DNA from: Sepioteuthis lessoniana
Lineage: Eukaryota; Mollusca; Cephalopoda; Myopsida; Loliginidae
Direction of reading: 5' to 3'
NCBI GenBank assembly: GCA_963585895.1
Contig: OY757916.1
Coordinates: 26,406,624 to 26,470,623, forward strand
Length of the DNA stretch: 64,000 bases
Shown here: in pieces, positions 32,040 to 42,656 of the stretch
Layout: each line of letters opens with the position of its first letter
How positions within the stretch are numbered: position 1 is the first letter of the stretch
Notes under the pieces: model-generated
Seen by the model: the letters and a program-made list of their open reading frames with translations, nothing else
The model's database searches: none
What the model was told of the DNA's origin: nothing
Position numbers and translations under genes: made by a program

Positions 32040-32605
32040 TACCCAGTCGACTGGGGCTGTAGAATACACTGATTGTACCTCGGCAGAGGGGTAAGATCCC
32101 CCCACCAAACAGTGTCCTGGATATGACACTAAACAATCTCATGGTGAGGTTCCAGTAATGCTGTACCTTTGGGGAATGCTGATTCCCTCTTCATTGCTAT
32201 CAGCCCCAAGTCCACTCTGACCCGGAGTGGTAGCACCTGATAGAGTCCTATCTATGGGTCAAATAGAACTAAACTGCCTACTTATGCTAAACTAAATTAC
32301 TTGAAATAGAACTGTTTTAACAACTAAACTTCATACTTATGCTAAACTGAATTGTTTGAAATAGAACTATTTTGACATTTTACTGTATGTGGACAAAATC
32401 TGTACTCACACTAAACTGAATTGTTTGAATTAGAACTGTTTGACTAAACTGAATAGCTTGAAATAGTATTGTTTTTGATAATTAAACTGTGTACTCATGC
32501 TAAACTGAATTGTTTTAAATAGAACTTATTATTTGTATAAAAATGGATTTGGCATTAAATAGCCTACAAAGGTTGATGTGCCATAAAATCCAAACAACCA
32601 ACCAA
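32040..32605 (+). mobile_element. C retroposon, full length
   Basis: Starts CCCAGTCGACTGGGGC and carries every C segment through the hairpin (ATTAAATAGCCTACAAAGG...GATGTGCCATAAAATCC) and an AACCAACCAAC tail. The flanks share TCAAAAT, a possible target-site duplication. Confidence 0.85.
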
Positions 32606-32672
32606 CTAATCAAAATATTTGTAATTTTATCATTGGAGCTTTTTTCTCTTCATGGAATCTTGAATGAATATA

Positions 32673-33193
32673 CAAGGGCCATTCAATAAATATGGGGAAC
32701 TTTATAAAAAAAGAAGTAAAACAATTTTTTTTCTGAATTTTTCTCCTTTGATATAAATACTGCATTGTTCGGAATAAGTTTATAGCAAAAATTATTTTGA
32801 TAAAATTTTATTTTTTTTCAAAGCTATTCAAACTGCAATGAATAAAACAGAGTGCTCCTGGCTTAAACAGAGTTCTGTAATCAGATCTTTGCTTGCTGTA
32901 CAATACAAACCATGTAAAATTTAGGGAAGAATGTTTGATATGTGTGTTTTAGTCAAAAATGTTTGCCATTACAGGACAGAGCTGAAAAGTCAGTAGAGTA
33001 GAAAATAACTGACTCTCTAATAAAAAAACTGTTCCAGGCACCCCTATCAATAAAGAAGGTCATGCTGACAGTGTTGCAAAAGATAGAATGACCCATTAGT
33101 ATTGATTTCCTAGATAAAGGCGCATCTGTAAACAATACTTCCCCATTGCCAATTCATAAAGAAATATTCACCTTATAAATTGAATGGCCCTCT
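32673..33193 (+). mobile_element. Short mariner derivative with terminal inverted repeats
   Basis: Ends CAAGGGCCATTCAATAAAT and (inverted) AGAGGGCCATTCAATTTAT, with TA at each side. Inside, about 33050-33170 translates in pieces as KKVMLTVLQKIE.PISIDFLDK then GASVN, which resembles the region around a mariner catalytic aspartate. Most of the transposase is deleted, so it is a non-autonomous relict. This mariner differs from the one at 12806. Confidence 0.82.
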
Positions 33194-33228
33194 TATTTTT
33201 CTAAGTTTCCTCATTATTGTAGTAATTT

Positions 33229-33352
33229 ACTAAGCTTTTTGCTTTGATGTGGCACAAGGCCAAATGAATGGGGAACCAATGAGACTTGAACTTACTCTTG
33301 CAGGTTTGCTTGTCAAGCTTGCTAACCATTACGCTACTCGAGGCACCCAAGT
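33229..33352 (-). mobile_element. SINE E, reversed
   Basis: The reverse complement has GAGTAGCGTAATGGTTAGCA, AGTTCAAGTCTCATTGG, GGCCTTGTGCCACATC and AAGCTTAGTAAATT, in the order seen at 5272-5405. Confidence 0.85.
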
Positions 33353-33571
33353 TTACTCATTCTTGTAACCTGACCTATCCGGCTGTTCCTAGAAAATAAA
33401 AACAAACTATTTCTTTATCGTAGGTTTTTTTTTGCTCTGCTTTATTTCTTCAATAATTTACAACTAATGCTAACAAAAGTTTGTTGTACATACAACAAAA
33501 AAATTCTATTTGACTAAATACCGGTTGTGAAAAGGAATAGTGTTTTTTTGTATCAGATTTATCAAAAGTGT

Positions 33572-33965
33572 CATATTATTATTTTATTTTTTTGAGAGTT
33601 TTTCTCACCAGTGTTAGCTGATGGTTTCTCACTAGAGTTTAAGGGACAGCAAGTCTCCTCAAGTCTCCAGGACTCTTCTCAGTATTCTGGCTGATCTTAA
33701 TAATGCTGTTGTTTTGATAGTCTCTACTTGTCTATTTATTTCCGAGTCATCCAGTCCCTGTACCAATCCTTTGGTGACTGTACCAAGAGCACCAATTACA
33801 TTTAGTATCAAATTCACTTTCATGTTCCATAGATTTTTTTCAGTTCCCTTTGAAGGCCCAGCTCTTTAGCAAGGTCCAGGTACTTATCTTTCTTTTTGCT
33901 TTCTTTCAATGTTACTCTGTGGTCTGCTGAGAGAGCAAAGTCCACAATTCAACAGGTTGTCTTTA
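33572..33965 (-). mobile_element. LINE-b 3' fragment 1
   Basis: The antisense reading has VDFALSADHRVTLKESKKKD, KYLDLAKELGL, the VIGALGTVTKGL-type region (eroded) and a 3' hairpin TCAGC/GCTGA-like word near GTTAGCTGATGG. This is the C-terminal end of a second non-LTR retrotransposon. A short ATT-rich run sits at the 3' side. Confidence 0.75.
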
Positions 33966-34004
33966 TTATTGTCATTATTATTATCATTATTACTTTCTTA
34001 TTTT

Positions 34005-34388
34005 GCTTGGATGACAAGTGAGATGGGAGGTAAATGGCGGTCCAACTGCTGTTTTCTAGGGTGCTACTTCCAGGATTCATTTAAAATAGCACACAGCATG
34101 ACTTGGATGACAAGTGAGATGGGAGGTAAATGGCTGTACAACTGCTGCTCTGTAGGGTGCAGCTTCCAGGATTCATTCAAAATAGCACACAGCATGACTT
34201 GGATGACAAGTGAGATAGGAGGTAAATGGCTGTACAACTGCTGCTCTGTAGGGTGCTGCTTCCAGGATTCATTCAAAATAGCACACAGTATGACTTGAAT
34301 GACAATTAAGATGAGAGGTAAATGGCTGTACAACTGCTGTTCTGTAGGGTGCTGCTTCCAGGGTTTGTTCAAAATAGCACACAGTATC
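34005..34388 (-). repeat. 96-bp tandem repeat made from LINE-a coding sequence
   Basis: Unit starts at 34005, 34101, 34197 and 34293, each exactly 96 bp. The minus-strand frame stays open and reads 32-residue repeats: LCAILNESWKQHPTEQQLYS then HLPPISLVIQVM. The unit corresponds to LINE-a residues seen as LRAILNKSWSQHPTKQQL and HGHLPPITKTIQIRRT at 7661-8023. Outside the array only short LINE-a sequence is recognisable. Confidence 0.92.
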
Positions 34389-34944
34389 TATGTATAGTAC
34401 CTCTGTTGCTTTTTCTGTGTTGGGTATTGTTGCTAATGTAAGAACAAACTCATAAATGATGTTCTCTGGATGGATACTTAGTACCACCTAAAAAAAATAC
34501 AAAGTGCAGTGGCTGGTTGGGATGGATGATTAGAGATAGATAATTTCTAACTGGTAGGCTGCTGTTATTAACCCCTCTTTTTCTACCTTCAGTCCAGGAT
34601 TTTTCAGTTTTTGATTAGTTTTTAACTATATCTCTATTAGAATTTCTAATTCTTTGTACATATTGTTCATGTATGTTTTTTTTCCCCTAGATATTTAGTC
34701 CTTGTACTTTTGTAAATCTTTATTTTTTGCTGCCTCTATGATTATTTTATGTTTATTTTTTTCAGTTATTTAGTAAATTTATTACTTTCTTTACGAATTG
34801 AATATTTTTCTTCTACTTCTCATCTGTGTTTACAAACTTATTCTTTGTGTACTCTAAGTTTTGAATTCGAGGTTAGCTAATCTCTAATTTGTTGTATATA
34901 TTTTCTGTTGCTGGAGTTTTCATACATTATTGTTATTTTACACC
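34389..34944. other. Unassigned T-rich sequence
   Basis: No gene or repeat family recognised between the LINE-a array and the next LINE-b copy. Confidence 0.4.
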
Positions 34945-35412
34945 TTTGAGAGTTTTTCATCCCAGCATTAGTCAATGGTTTTTCTCGGGAGTTTGAGAGA
35001 CAGCAAGCCTCCTTAAGTCTCCGGGACTCTTCTCAGTATCGGGCCGATCTTAATAATGCTTTAGTTTGGATGGTCTCCACTTGTCCTCTGATTTCTATGT
35101 CTTCCAGTCCCTTTTCCTAGCCTCTAGTGATTGTTCTGAGTACATAAATCACGAGTGGTATCACCATCACTTTAATGTTCTATAGCTTTTTTAGTTTTCT
35201 CGCAAGATCTCTATTTTTGCTTTCTTTTATTTTTGCTCTGTGGTTTGCAGAGACAGCAAAATCCATTATTCAGTGGGTTCTCTTTGTTTTGTAGACTATC
35301 CCTAGGTCTGGTTGTCTGGTCGGGAATAAGTGATCAGTTTGTATCTCAAAAATCCCAGAGAACTTTGTTCATCTCATTCTCCAGCAACGATTCTGGGTTG
35401 TGCATATCATTA
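34945..35412 (-). mobile_element. LINE-b 3' fragment 2
   Basis: Same order as fragment 1, extending further 5' (CCAGAGAACTTTGTTCATCT and the ATTCTCCAGCAACGATTCTG region). ATT/ATC repeats at 35405-35435 separate it from fragment 3. Confidence 0.75.
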
Positions 35413-35439
35413 TTATCATCATTATTATTTATTTATTCT

Positions 35440-36430
35440 TTATTCCTGGTGAGTTTTTCACACCAACATTAGCTGGTGGTTTTTCACAAGCGTTTGAGTA
35501 ACAGTAAGTTTCCACAAGTCTCCAAGACTTTTCTGACAATTCGAGCAGTAGTCTAAAAAGTCTTGATTCTTTCACTGGTTTCCAATTCCTCAAGTCTTTT
35601 TTCCTGATCATTCCAAGCATACCAACAACAAATGATGTCACCATCATCCACATGTTCTACAGTTTTTTTAGTACTCTGGCTAGGTCCAAGTATTTCTCAG
35701 ACAGTTTGCTTTCTTACTCTGTGGTCCAACAGAATGGCAAAATTCACCGGAAAGCAAGTTCTTTTTTTCTAATTAATCACCTATAGGTATGGTCTTCTGG
35801 TCAGAATTTAGGTGATATGTTTGTATTTCAAAATCTTTGAGAATTTTGTGTGTCACATTCTCCAGGACAGATTTTAGTTTGAGCATATACCATTTGATAG
35901 AATGGTCAAATCTAAATCTCTTGCAGAATTCTCAGAGGATTGCCTTTCCAACCCAGACATGTCTTCTCTTATTCCTTTTTATCAGTTTGTTGCATTTACT
36001 TATCATATGATTCTAGTTTGTGTATATATCATTTGTCAGCATGGTCAAATTTTAATCTCTTGCACAATTCTCAGTGGATCATCTTTCCCACATAATTATT
36101 CCTTGCTAGCTTGCTGCATTTGCTTATCATGTGATTCCCTATTCCATAGCGGTTTCTATACAACCTACACTCATTCTTCTGTTGCATAATATCAATTTTT
36201 GCTTTGATATAATTGGTCCTTATGGCATTATTTTGTGCTGCTGTCAGAAGACATTCAGTTTCTCTTTTAAGGTTTTCTTTTCAGTTCTTCTCATGTGCAA
36301 TCTCCTCAGTTTGTCGCTTGAAGTATCCATGCAACTGTTTATTTTCCTTCCCATTTCTGTTGCCAAGTTTTTGTTGTTTTTCTGTTTATACTTTTATTAT
36401 CATTACTGTTACTTGCCACTGTAATTAGTC
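35440..36430 (-). mobile_element. LINE-b 3' fragment 3, longest
   Basis: Begins at the 3' end (GAGTTTTTCACACCAACATT) and extends about 1 kb into the antisense reverse-transcriptase C-terminal region. A segment containing ATGGTCAAATCTAAATCTCT appears twice inside (35910 and 36040), an internal duplication. Frames are broken throughout. Confidence 0.65.
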
Positions 36431-36479
36431 TTTCTCTGTTCTCTTTAGAGTATTCCTCAATATCATTATCATCATCATT

Positions 36480-36768
36480 AATCCTTAAGAGTTTTTCCCA
36501 TCAGCATTAGCTGATGGTTTTGCACAGGAGTCTTCTGGCCGGTCTCAATAATGCAATAGTTTTGATGGTGTCCACTCGTCCTCTTATTTCCAAGTCCTCA
36601 AGTCCCTTTAATAATCCTTTGGTGACTGTACCAAGAGCACCAATTATAATTGGTATAAATGTCACTTTCAAGTTTTTTTCGGTTCCCTAGTAAGGTCGAC
36701 GTATTTATCCTTCTTTTCGCTTTCTTTTAATTTTACTCTCTGGTCAGCCTGGACAGCAAAGTCCACTA
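36480..36768 (-). mobile_element. LINE-b 3' fragment 4
   Basis: The clearest LINE-b reading: TFIPIIIGALGTVTKGLLKG, LEDLEIRGRVDTIKTIALLR, followed by a TCAGCTAATGCTGATGGG hairpin and GAGTTT end. The IGALGTVTKGL motif is typical of the C-terminal end of several endonuclease-type LINE proteins. Confidence 0.82.
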
Positions 36769-36787
36769 TTATTATTATTATCTTACT

Positions 36788-37070
36788 CCTTGAGAGTTTT
36801 TCACATCAGTTTTAGCAGATAGTCTTTCACTGGAGTTTAAGTGACCACAAGTCTCCTCTAGTCTCCTGGATGCTTCTCAATATTCTAGCCGTTCTCAATA
36901 ATGTTGTAGTTTAAATAGTCTCCACTCGTCCTTCAACCTCAAAGTCCTCCAGTCCCTTTTATAATCCTTTGGTGACTACCAAAAGCACCAACCTCGATTA
37001 GTATAATTATCACCTTTGTGTTCCCTAGTTTTTTCAATTCCCTAACAAGGTCGAGGTACTTATCTTTCCT
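36788..37070 (-). mobile_element. LINE-b 3' fragment 5
   Basis: Same segment again (GAGAGTTTTTCACATCAGTT to AAGGTCGAGGTACTTATC), preceded and followed by ATT repeats. Confidence 0.78.
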
Positions 37071-37289
37071 ATAATTATTATTATTATAATTGTTATTATC
37101 AGTTGTTTAAGTAGTAGTATTGCTTCACTTCAGTTATTATTATGAAAGGTATACAACAACAACAACAACAACAATAACAACAATAAAAACAATGCCAGTT
37201 TACTTATTGACCTACCAATAACTCATGAATGTTCTGAGTTGATGCAGTCACTTAAAAAAACAAAAAATAAAAACAACAAAAAACAAAAA

Positions 37290-37680
37290 GGAAACTGATG
37301 CTTAAATGACTGATTCCTTTGCTCGAACTGAAAAACAAAAATCAAAATACCTTCCGGTTATTAAACTACAGATGACGTCATTGCAGAGTCACAAGAGCCA
37401 TTTAGCTCGTTTATCAAAGCACATTGATTGGGATTTATTTACTGTGAGTCAAATAGTCGCAAAAAGAATAATTGCAAAAGTGGATGGTGACAGATTGTGT
37501 GGGCTTAAAAGAACTAAACAATTATTTTGTTGTCCTACAAGGGTTAGGGTATCTGTGGTGAGAGCTAATGGTAGGCGGGGAAACGAAAAAGTGAATGCAA
37601 TATACATAAAGAGGATGAGAAGCAGGGAAATTGGATAAAGAAATGAAGAATAATCAATACACTTATTTTCCATTTTTTAA
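37290..37680 (+). other. Non-repetitive patch with 110-codon frame
   Basis: The plus frame 37306-37638 is 110 codons with ordinary amino-acid composition (K, R, S rich, three cysteines). It is not a microsatellite or a family I know. No homologous domain, signal peptide or membrane segment is visible, and I see no clear splice or polyadenylation context. It could be chance, an exon, or transposon debris. I would not call it a gene. Confidence 0.25.
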
Positions 37681-37764
37681 ACTCAGACCACGAATATATA
37701 TATATATGTATATATATATATACATGTGTGTGTGTGTGTGTGTGTATTTTTTTTTCCTTTCTTT

Positions 37765-37997
37765 GTTTTTTTTTAATGGCATATCAACCTTTGTTGGTTA
37801 TTTAATGCCAAGCCCATTCTCCTAGAAGAACAGTAGTGGTACTATTTAATCCATACCTGGGAGGATAAGGTGATTCATACCTTTCCCAAGGGTATTTGTC
37901 CAAAATTGAATGTAATAGCACAACTGAGGTTTGAACTCGTTTACTATGATTCCACAGTACATCACTTTAACCATTACACCATGAGGACACCCCTATA
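37765..37997 (-). mobile_element. SINE D, near full length
   Basis: Hairpin module (TTTAATGGCATATCAACC...GGTTATTTAATGCCA), CCATACCTGGGAGG body, CCCAAGGGTATTTGTCC, and the reversed head ending CCATTACACCATGAGGACAC. Preceded by TA/GT microsatellites (37690-37745). Confidence 0.87.
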
Positions 37998-38039
37998 TAT
38001 ACAGGGGATGATCAACAAGTTAGTAACTTGACACATTAT

Positions 38040-38405
38040 ACACCATGTCAGCAGGGCTTAGAATAAACTGATTGTAGGGATACGATACTAAACTGCATCG
38101 GATGATGACGCTTCTGGTTTAGAGATCTGGGAAATGGGGAGTATACATTCATTGCTATTACTCCCAGGTTCACACCAGCCTGAACCAGTCGTACCTGTTA
38201 GGGTCCTATCAATGGGTCAAATGCATCTGTTTAAAATATGATTCATATTCAATAGGACCATTCACAAAAAAAGAATCTATTAAGAAACAACTCTACAAAA
38301 AATGGAAACATGAATGTGATTCTATAGCATGTAGGCATAAAATAACCCTAGACATGTTGACATACCATTAAAATCAATCAAACAATCAGTAAATCATTCT
38401 GTGTT
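38040..38405 (+). mobile_element. C' retroposon
   Basis: CAGCAGGGCTTAGAATAAAC start, ATTGCTATTACTCCCAGG body and a TAGGCATAAAATAACCC then GACATGTTGACATACCATTA end with an AATC tail. Confidence 0.75.
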
Positions 38406-38644
38406 ACTAAGTGAATTTTAGTCAGAAATTTTCATTAAACAGAAATACCTCCGACATTTTAAACTGCCTTCTGGGTGATGCAAATGAACATAGGCAAGGA
38501 GCAATGGTAGCTCCTTCTATCTCATTTCTTACTATTCTTTTAAAAAAGGATCCTTTATGATCATGGCTTACCCCAGTGCACACTGCGTACTTGCTGTTGA
38601 AATGTTCTTTTAAGAACTAGTGAATCTTTAAATATCTTATTTAT

Positions 38645-39395
38645 ACAGTGCGTGACAGAAAAACCTCCCACATTTCTAGCTGTCACCTGTGTGGGGCAAA
38701 TGAATGTAGGCAAGGGCTAATGGTAGCTCCAACAAGCTAATGTGTTTCCATTCTTTGTATAATAAGACTATTGCAGAATAAAAGCATTTTATGGGATGAA
38801 CGCATAGGAGTTGGACAAAAGACTGTCTCATAGTCTGGACGTTTTCTTGAGTTTGGAATCTTGATGGTCTTCTTAAAGGATTTCTTTTGATTAATAAACA
38901 TGTTGTTCTGAAATTTTCAACCAATAGGAGTATCAATTTTCTATCCAGAACAGCATCATTCTGACATAACATAAAATCAGAATGAAAAGTTCTCTGCATA
39001 ACAATCACAGATTCACCAGTCTTAAAAAATATTTCAACTGCAAATATATGGTGTGCCCTATTTCAAGCCATTATCATAATAGTTCATATCAGAAAAAAAA
39101 TCAGTTTAACATTTGCAAGATGGAGCTACCATTACTACTTGCTAAAGTTTGCTTACACATCATCATCATCATGTCGTGCCACTAGCACAGATATCCCTGA
39201 CCCTCGCTCGCCACTTCTCCTTATTGTTCATCACCTCTGGCAGGTCTTCAGGGCTACATCCCATATCCTCACATAGCTGCTGTATGTATGTTTGAGCTGG
39301 TCGTCCTGCTTTTGCTCGACCATATGTGGGGGTCCATATACACCATCAGTTAAAAATGTGGGAGATATTTCTGCTGCCACCTGTATAAAGATTCC
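38645..39395 (-). mobile_element. Family I transposon, inner copy with transposase N-terminus
   Basis: Terminal repeats of about 80 bp: CCTCCCACATTTCTAGCTGT and the inverted match near 39345-39385. The minus frame at 38676-39008 reads FHSDFMLCQNDAVLDRKLIL, VENFRTTCLLIKRNPLRRPS and FQTQENVQTMRQSFVQ. It resembles the helix-turn-helix start of IS630/Tc1/mariner-type transposases of the NFRTT..ALKRK.PGRPR.VRTPEN type (DUF4817-like). The catalytic part is missing, so the element is internally deleted. Confidence 0.7.
39157..39332 (-). mobile_element. LINE-a 3' end inside family I
   Basis: CATCATCATCATGTCGTGCC, then CCCTCGCTCGCCAC and GGTCGTCCTGCTTTTGCTCG antisense. It splits the right terminal repeat of the inner I element. 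Confidence 0.82.
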
Positions 39396-39729
39396 TTAGT
39401 TTTAAAAATGTTTCAACAGCAAACGTCTAGTCTGCACCACTTGAAGCCATGATCATAACTAATAATATCAACAAAAAAGAATGATAAGACGTAAGTTAAA
39501 TGGAGCCACCATTGCTTCTTGCCTATATTCATTTACATCATACAGGTGGCAGTTTAAAATGAGGGAGGTATATCTGCTGTACTCAGTATAATGTTCAGCA
39601 CCAAATTAAATTTGTTGATAAGGATGTTGAAAAAAAGATCTTTGTTGTATTAAATAAACTAGGTATTTTTTGTATAAAATAAATTAGGTATTTTTTTTAT
39701 CATGAGACTTATGGATTTATTGATGTGCA

Positions 39730-40315
39730 GTATGGTTTGGTTTGTTGGGTTTTATGGCATATCAACCTTTGTAGGTTATTTAATGCCAAATCCATTTTTA
39801 TGTGAATAATCTGTTCTATTTAAAACAAATCAGTTTAGCATAAGTACACAGTTTAATTGTCAAAAACATTTCCATTTCAAACTATTCAAGAAGTTATATA
39901 TAAGAATTCAGTTAAGTGTAAATACAGTTTTAATGTCGAAAAACCGTTATATTTCAAATAATTCAGTTAAGCATAAGCATGCAGTTTAAATGTAAGTACG
40001 GTTTAATTGTCAAAAACATTTCTATTTCAAGCTATTCAATTTACTCAAACAATTTATTTTAGCATAAGTATGCTGTTGGTTTTAATTAACCCATAGATAA
40101 GACCCTCTCGGGTGTTACCGCTCTGGGCCAGAGTGGATCTGGGAGCGATGTCAATGAAGGGAGTACTCCACATTCCCTAAAGCTCCATCACTGCTGGAAC
40201 CTCACCATCAGACTGTTTAGTGTCATATCCAGAACACTCGTTTGGGGCGGGGTCTTACCCCTCTGCAGAGGTGCAGTCAGTGTATTCTACAGCCCCAGGT
40301 GACTGGGCAAAATGA
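39730..40315 (-). mobile_element. C retroposon, full length
   Basis: Plus-strand order: GGTTTGTTGGGTTTTATGGC tail and hairpin, subunits (CAGTTTAATTGTCAAAAACA), body (GGACCAGAGTGG-like), GACTGGGCA 5' end. Very similar to 41450-42030; both share GTAAGTACGGTTTAATTGTC, so the two are close subfamily members. Confidence 0.87.
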
Positions 40316-40524
40316 ATAAATGTAAATTTCTTCAAAATACTTTGATTTGTATTCTTTTTATGTCCTCCATATCTTCATACCTTAAACTTGAGACATATTT
40401 TCAGTTTCTAGTATGTGGTTGCATGGGGTAGGATCTAATGACTATTGTAGGTACTTCTCTTGCATAATCCTATGTTTTACCAAAAACTAATAAGGAGACT
40501 GACTAAATATATATATATATATAT

Positions 40525-40665
40525 ATTGTCATCCACAGACAGACTGTTTCATTGTATTGCAACTCTTCAGTGTGGCTAGACATGTAGGATGATTGAAGCT
40601 GGGATCGAAACCTGCCCAACTTTACGTTAGACTTAGAATCATACTGCTCAGTCAAATATACCAGC
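40525..40665 (+). mobile_element. H repeat
   Basis: ATTGTCATCCAC, GTATTGCAACTCTTCAGTG, ACATGTAGGATGATTGAAGC, GATCGAAACC and CCCAACTTTACGTTAGACTT recur at 54010-54122. Both copies follow a TA tract and are directly followed by SINE B sequence. GATCGAAACC could be a degraded B box; this is inference. Confidence 0.75.
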
Positions 40666-40671
40666 TCATTA

Positions 40672-40920
40672 AATTAGTGGGTACAGTGTTCACCAATGGC
40701 CCAGGAAACCAGGGATCAGTCCCAGGTTGCATCATACCAAAGACTTAAAAAATGGTACTTGATACCTCCTTGCTTAATGCTCAGAATTATAAGGTACATA
40801 TCAAGGATAAAGTGGAGCAATCCTGGGGAAAGAGTAGTGCCCTCCCCTACACCAAGATGTAGTAGCTTTTAAGAAGGGAGCCTTTGGGTCACCCTTGACT
40901 ATGGTCGCCAATTTTACTTT
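40672..40920 (+). mobile_element. SINE B
   Basis: Head GTGGGTACAGTGTTCACC, B box GGATCAGTCCCAGG, body and 3' end GGTCGCCAATTTTACTTTA. Complete but diverged. Confidence 0.87.
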
Positions 40921-41220
40921 ACTTATGATAGATAGATAGATAGATCTAGTTTGAGAAATCATATTGGCATGTTGAGCTAGAAGTCAAGCAGCAGTAGAAT
41001 GTGAATGAATTTATAAACAAAAAAATGAATGTACATTGTTATATAGAGAAGCACGATGATTTAGGAAGCAAGTACAAATTTTTAATTTAATTTTTTTCAA
41101 AATTTATCATGTTCCTTTTTCTAACAATGGTAGACCTCTAGCAAAACATGTCAATCTGAAATCTGATTTTACAGAATATATTTTTTCTTTCCCTTCCATT
41201 GGATTTCATCACAAACTTTA

Positions 41221-41279
<59 letters not shown>

Positions 41280-41449
41280 TACCTTTTGAATGTATTCATT
41301 AAAGTTTTGATGAGAGTAAGGATAGTAAAAGATAAGGTGATAATATATGATTATAGTAGTTTGATTAATCATAAAATAAAGATGAAACTTATTTTTCAAA
41401 ATTCAGACAATAGTAGAAAAGCCTAATAATGCATTTCCTAAAATATAGT
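40921..41449. other. Unassigned, with (GATA)n and (TA)n
   Basis: GATAGATAGATAG at 40928-40944 and a (TA)n run at 41222-41276. The Ile-Tyr repeat frames are artefacts. No gene is seen. Confidence 0.6.
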
Positions 41450-42030
41450 TGTTGGTTTGTTTGGTTTTATGGCATATCAACCTTTGTAGGTTATTTAACG
41501 CCAAATCCATTTTTATGTAAATAATCTGTTCTATTGAAAACAGTTCAGCTTAGCACAAGTACACAGTTTAATTGTCAAAAACATTTCCATTTCAAAATAT
41601 TCAAGTAGTTATATGTAATAATTCAGTTAAGTATAAATACAGTTTTAATGTCGAAAAACAGTTCTATTTCAAATAATTCAGTTAAGCATAAGCATGCAGT
41701 TTAAATGTAAGTACGGTTTAATTGTCAAAAACATTTCTATTTCAAGCAATTCAGTTTACTCAATTCATTTTAGCATAAGTATGCTGTTAGTTCTATTTAA
41801 CCCATAGATAGGTCCCTTATTAGGTGCTACCACTCCAGGCCAGAGTGGACCTGGGAACGATGGCAATGAAGGGGTACTCTGCATTCCCCAAAGTTCCAGC
41901 ACTGCTGGAACCTCACCATCAGATTGTTTAGTGTCATATCCAGGACACTCGTTGTGGTGGTGGTGGGGGGGGCTCTTACCCCTCTGCAAAGGTGCATTCA
42001 GTGTATTCTACAGCCCCAGCTGACTGGGCA
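41450..42030 (-). mobile_element. C retroposon, full length
   Basis: Same order and subfamily as 39730-40315. A GTGGTGGTGGTGGGGGGG run has expanded within the body at 41953-41971. Confidence 0.87.
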
Positions 42031-42384
42031 ACTAAAATATAGTGTTCTAAACTCTAAAGATGAGGATATTAATTTAAATAATTCATAGAATAATGACAAT
42101 ACTTCTGGTGATAATTATATTTTATCATAATGTCATTTATAAAGATCATTCCAAAATATTTGTAGTGAAAACAAAAGTGTCAAAATTTACACATGGTGAG
42201 ATATCTTTTTTATTTGATTAAGAAAAATATGTAACATTTCTTCACAGATTGGTTTCTACTGGTAAGTTGCCTTCCATTCTATCGTAATATGATACTACAT
42301 CAATGACTATTCAGGTCATCACACACACACACATACATGCATACATACATACTCTTGCAATTCTCACCTATATATACATCAGTA

Positions 42385-42615
42385 ACATTAGGTTTATCAT
42401 CTGAGGAAATGGAGACAGCAATCTGAGTTCAAATCCTAGACAAGTTTTTTTTTTTCATTTTAATTCATACTTATGCTCTTCTAATCCTCTGCAATGAGTA
42501 AATAATTGGGTAAGACTGGTATTGCAACCAATCTTGGAGAAGGAAAAAATCAAACACGTCAAGCGGCTTAAAAACTAATCATCTGTGGCATCCTGCACAT
42601 GGCAGTGGAACTGGT
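42385..42615 (+). mobile_element. SINE A, old copy
   Basis: GAGTTCAAATCCTAGACAAG B box, an expanded T run, GAGTAAATAATTGGG, CAACCAATCTTGGAGAAGGA, ending near GGCATCCTGCACATGGCAG. Heavily diverged. Confidence 0.65.
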
Positions 42616-42656
42616 TGACTGAATAATCAATTGATTGATTTTAACAGCTTGCCAAG

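Larger units (their letters stand above)
38437..39585 (-). mobile_element. Family I transposon, outer copy (terminal repeats)
   Basis: Left end ATACCTCCGACATTTTAAAC...ATAGGCAAGGAGCAATGGTA and right end ATTGCTTCTTGCCTATATTC...TTTAAAATGAGGGAGGTATA are inverted repeats of about 80 bp. Between them lies a second, related pair (38645-39395), so one I element seems nested in another. Confidence 0.7.

Noticed and set aside
37306-37638. 110-codon frame as a host gene
   Set aside because: Ordinary composition but no recognisable domain, no evident promoter, splice or polyadenylation context. A transcript search would decide.
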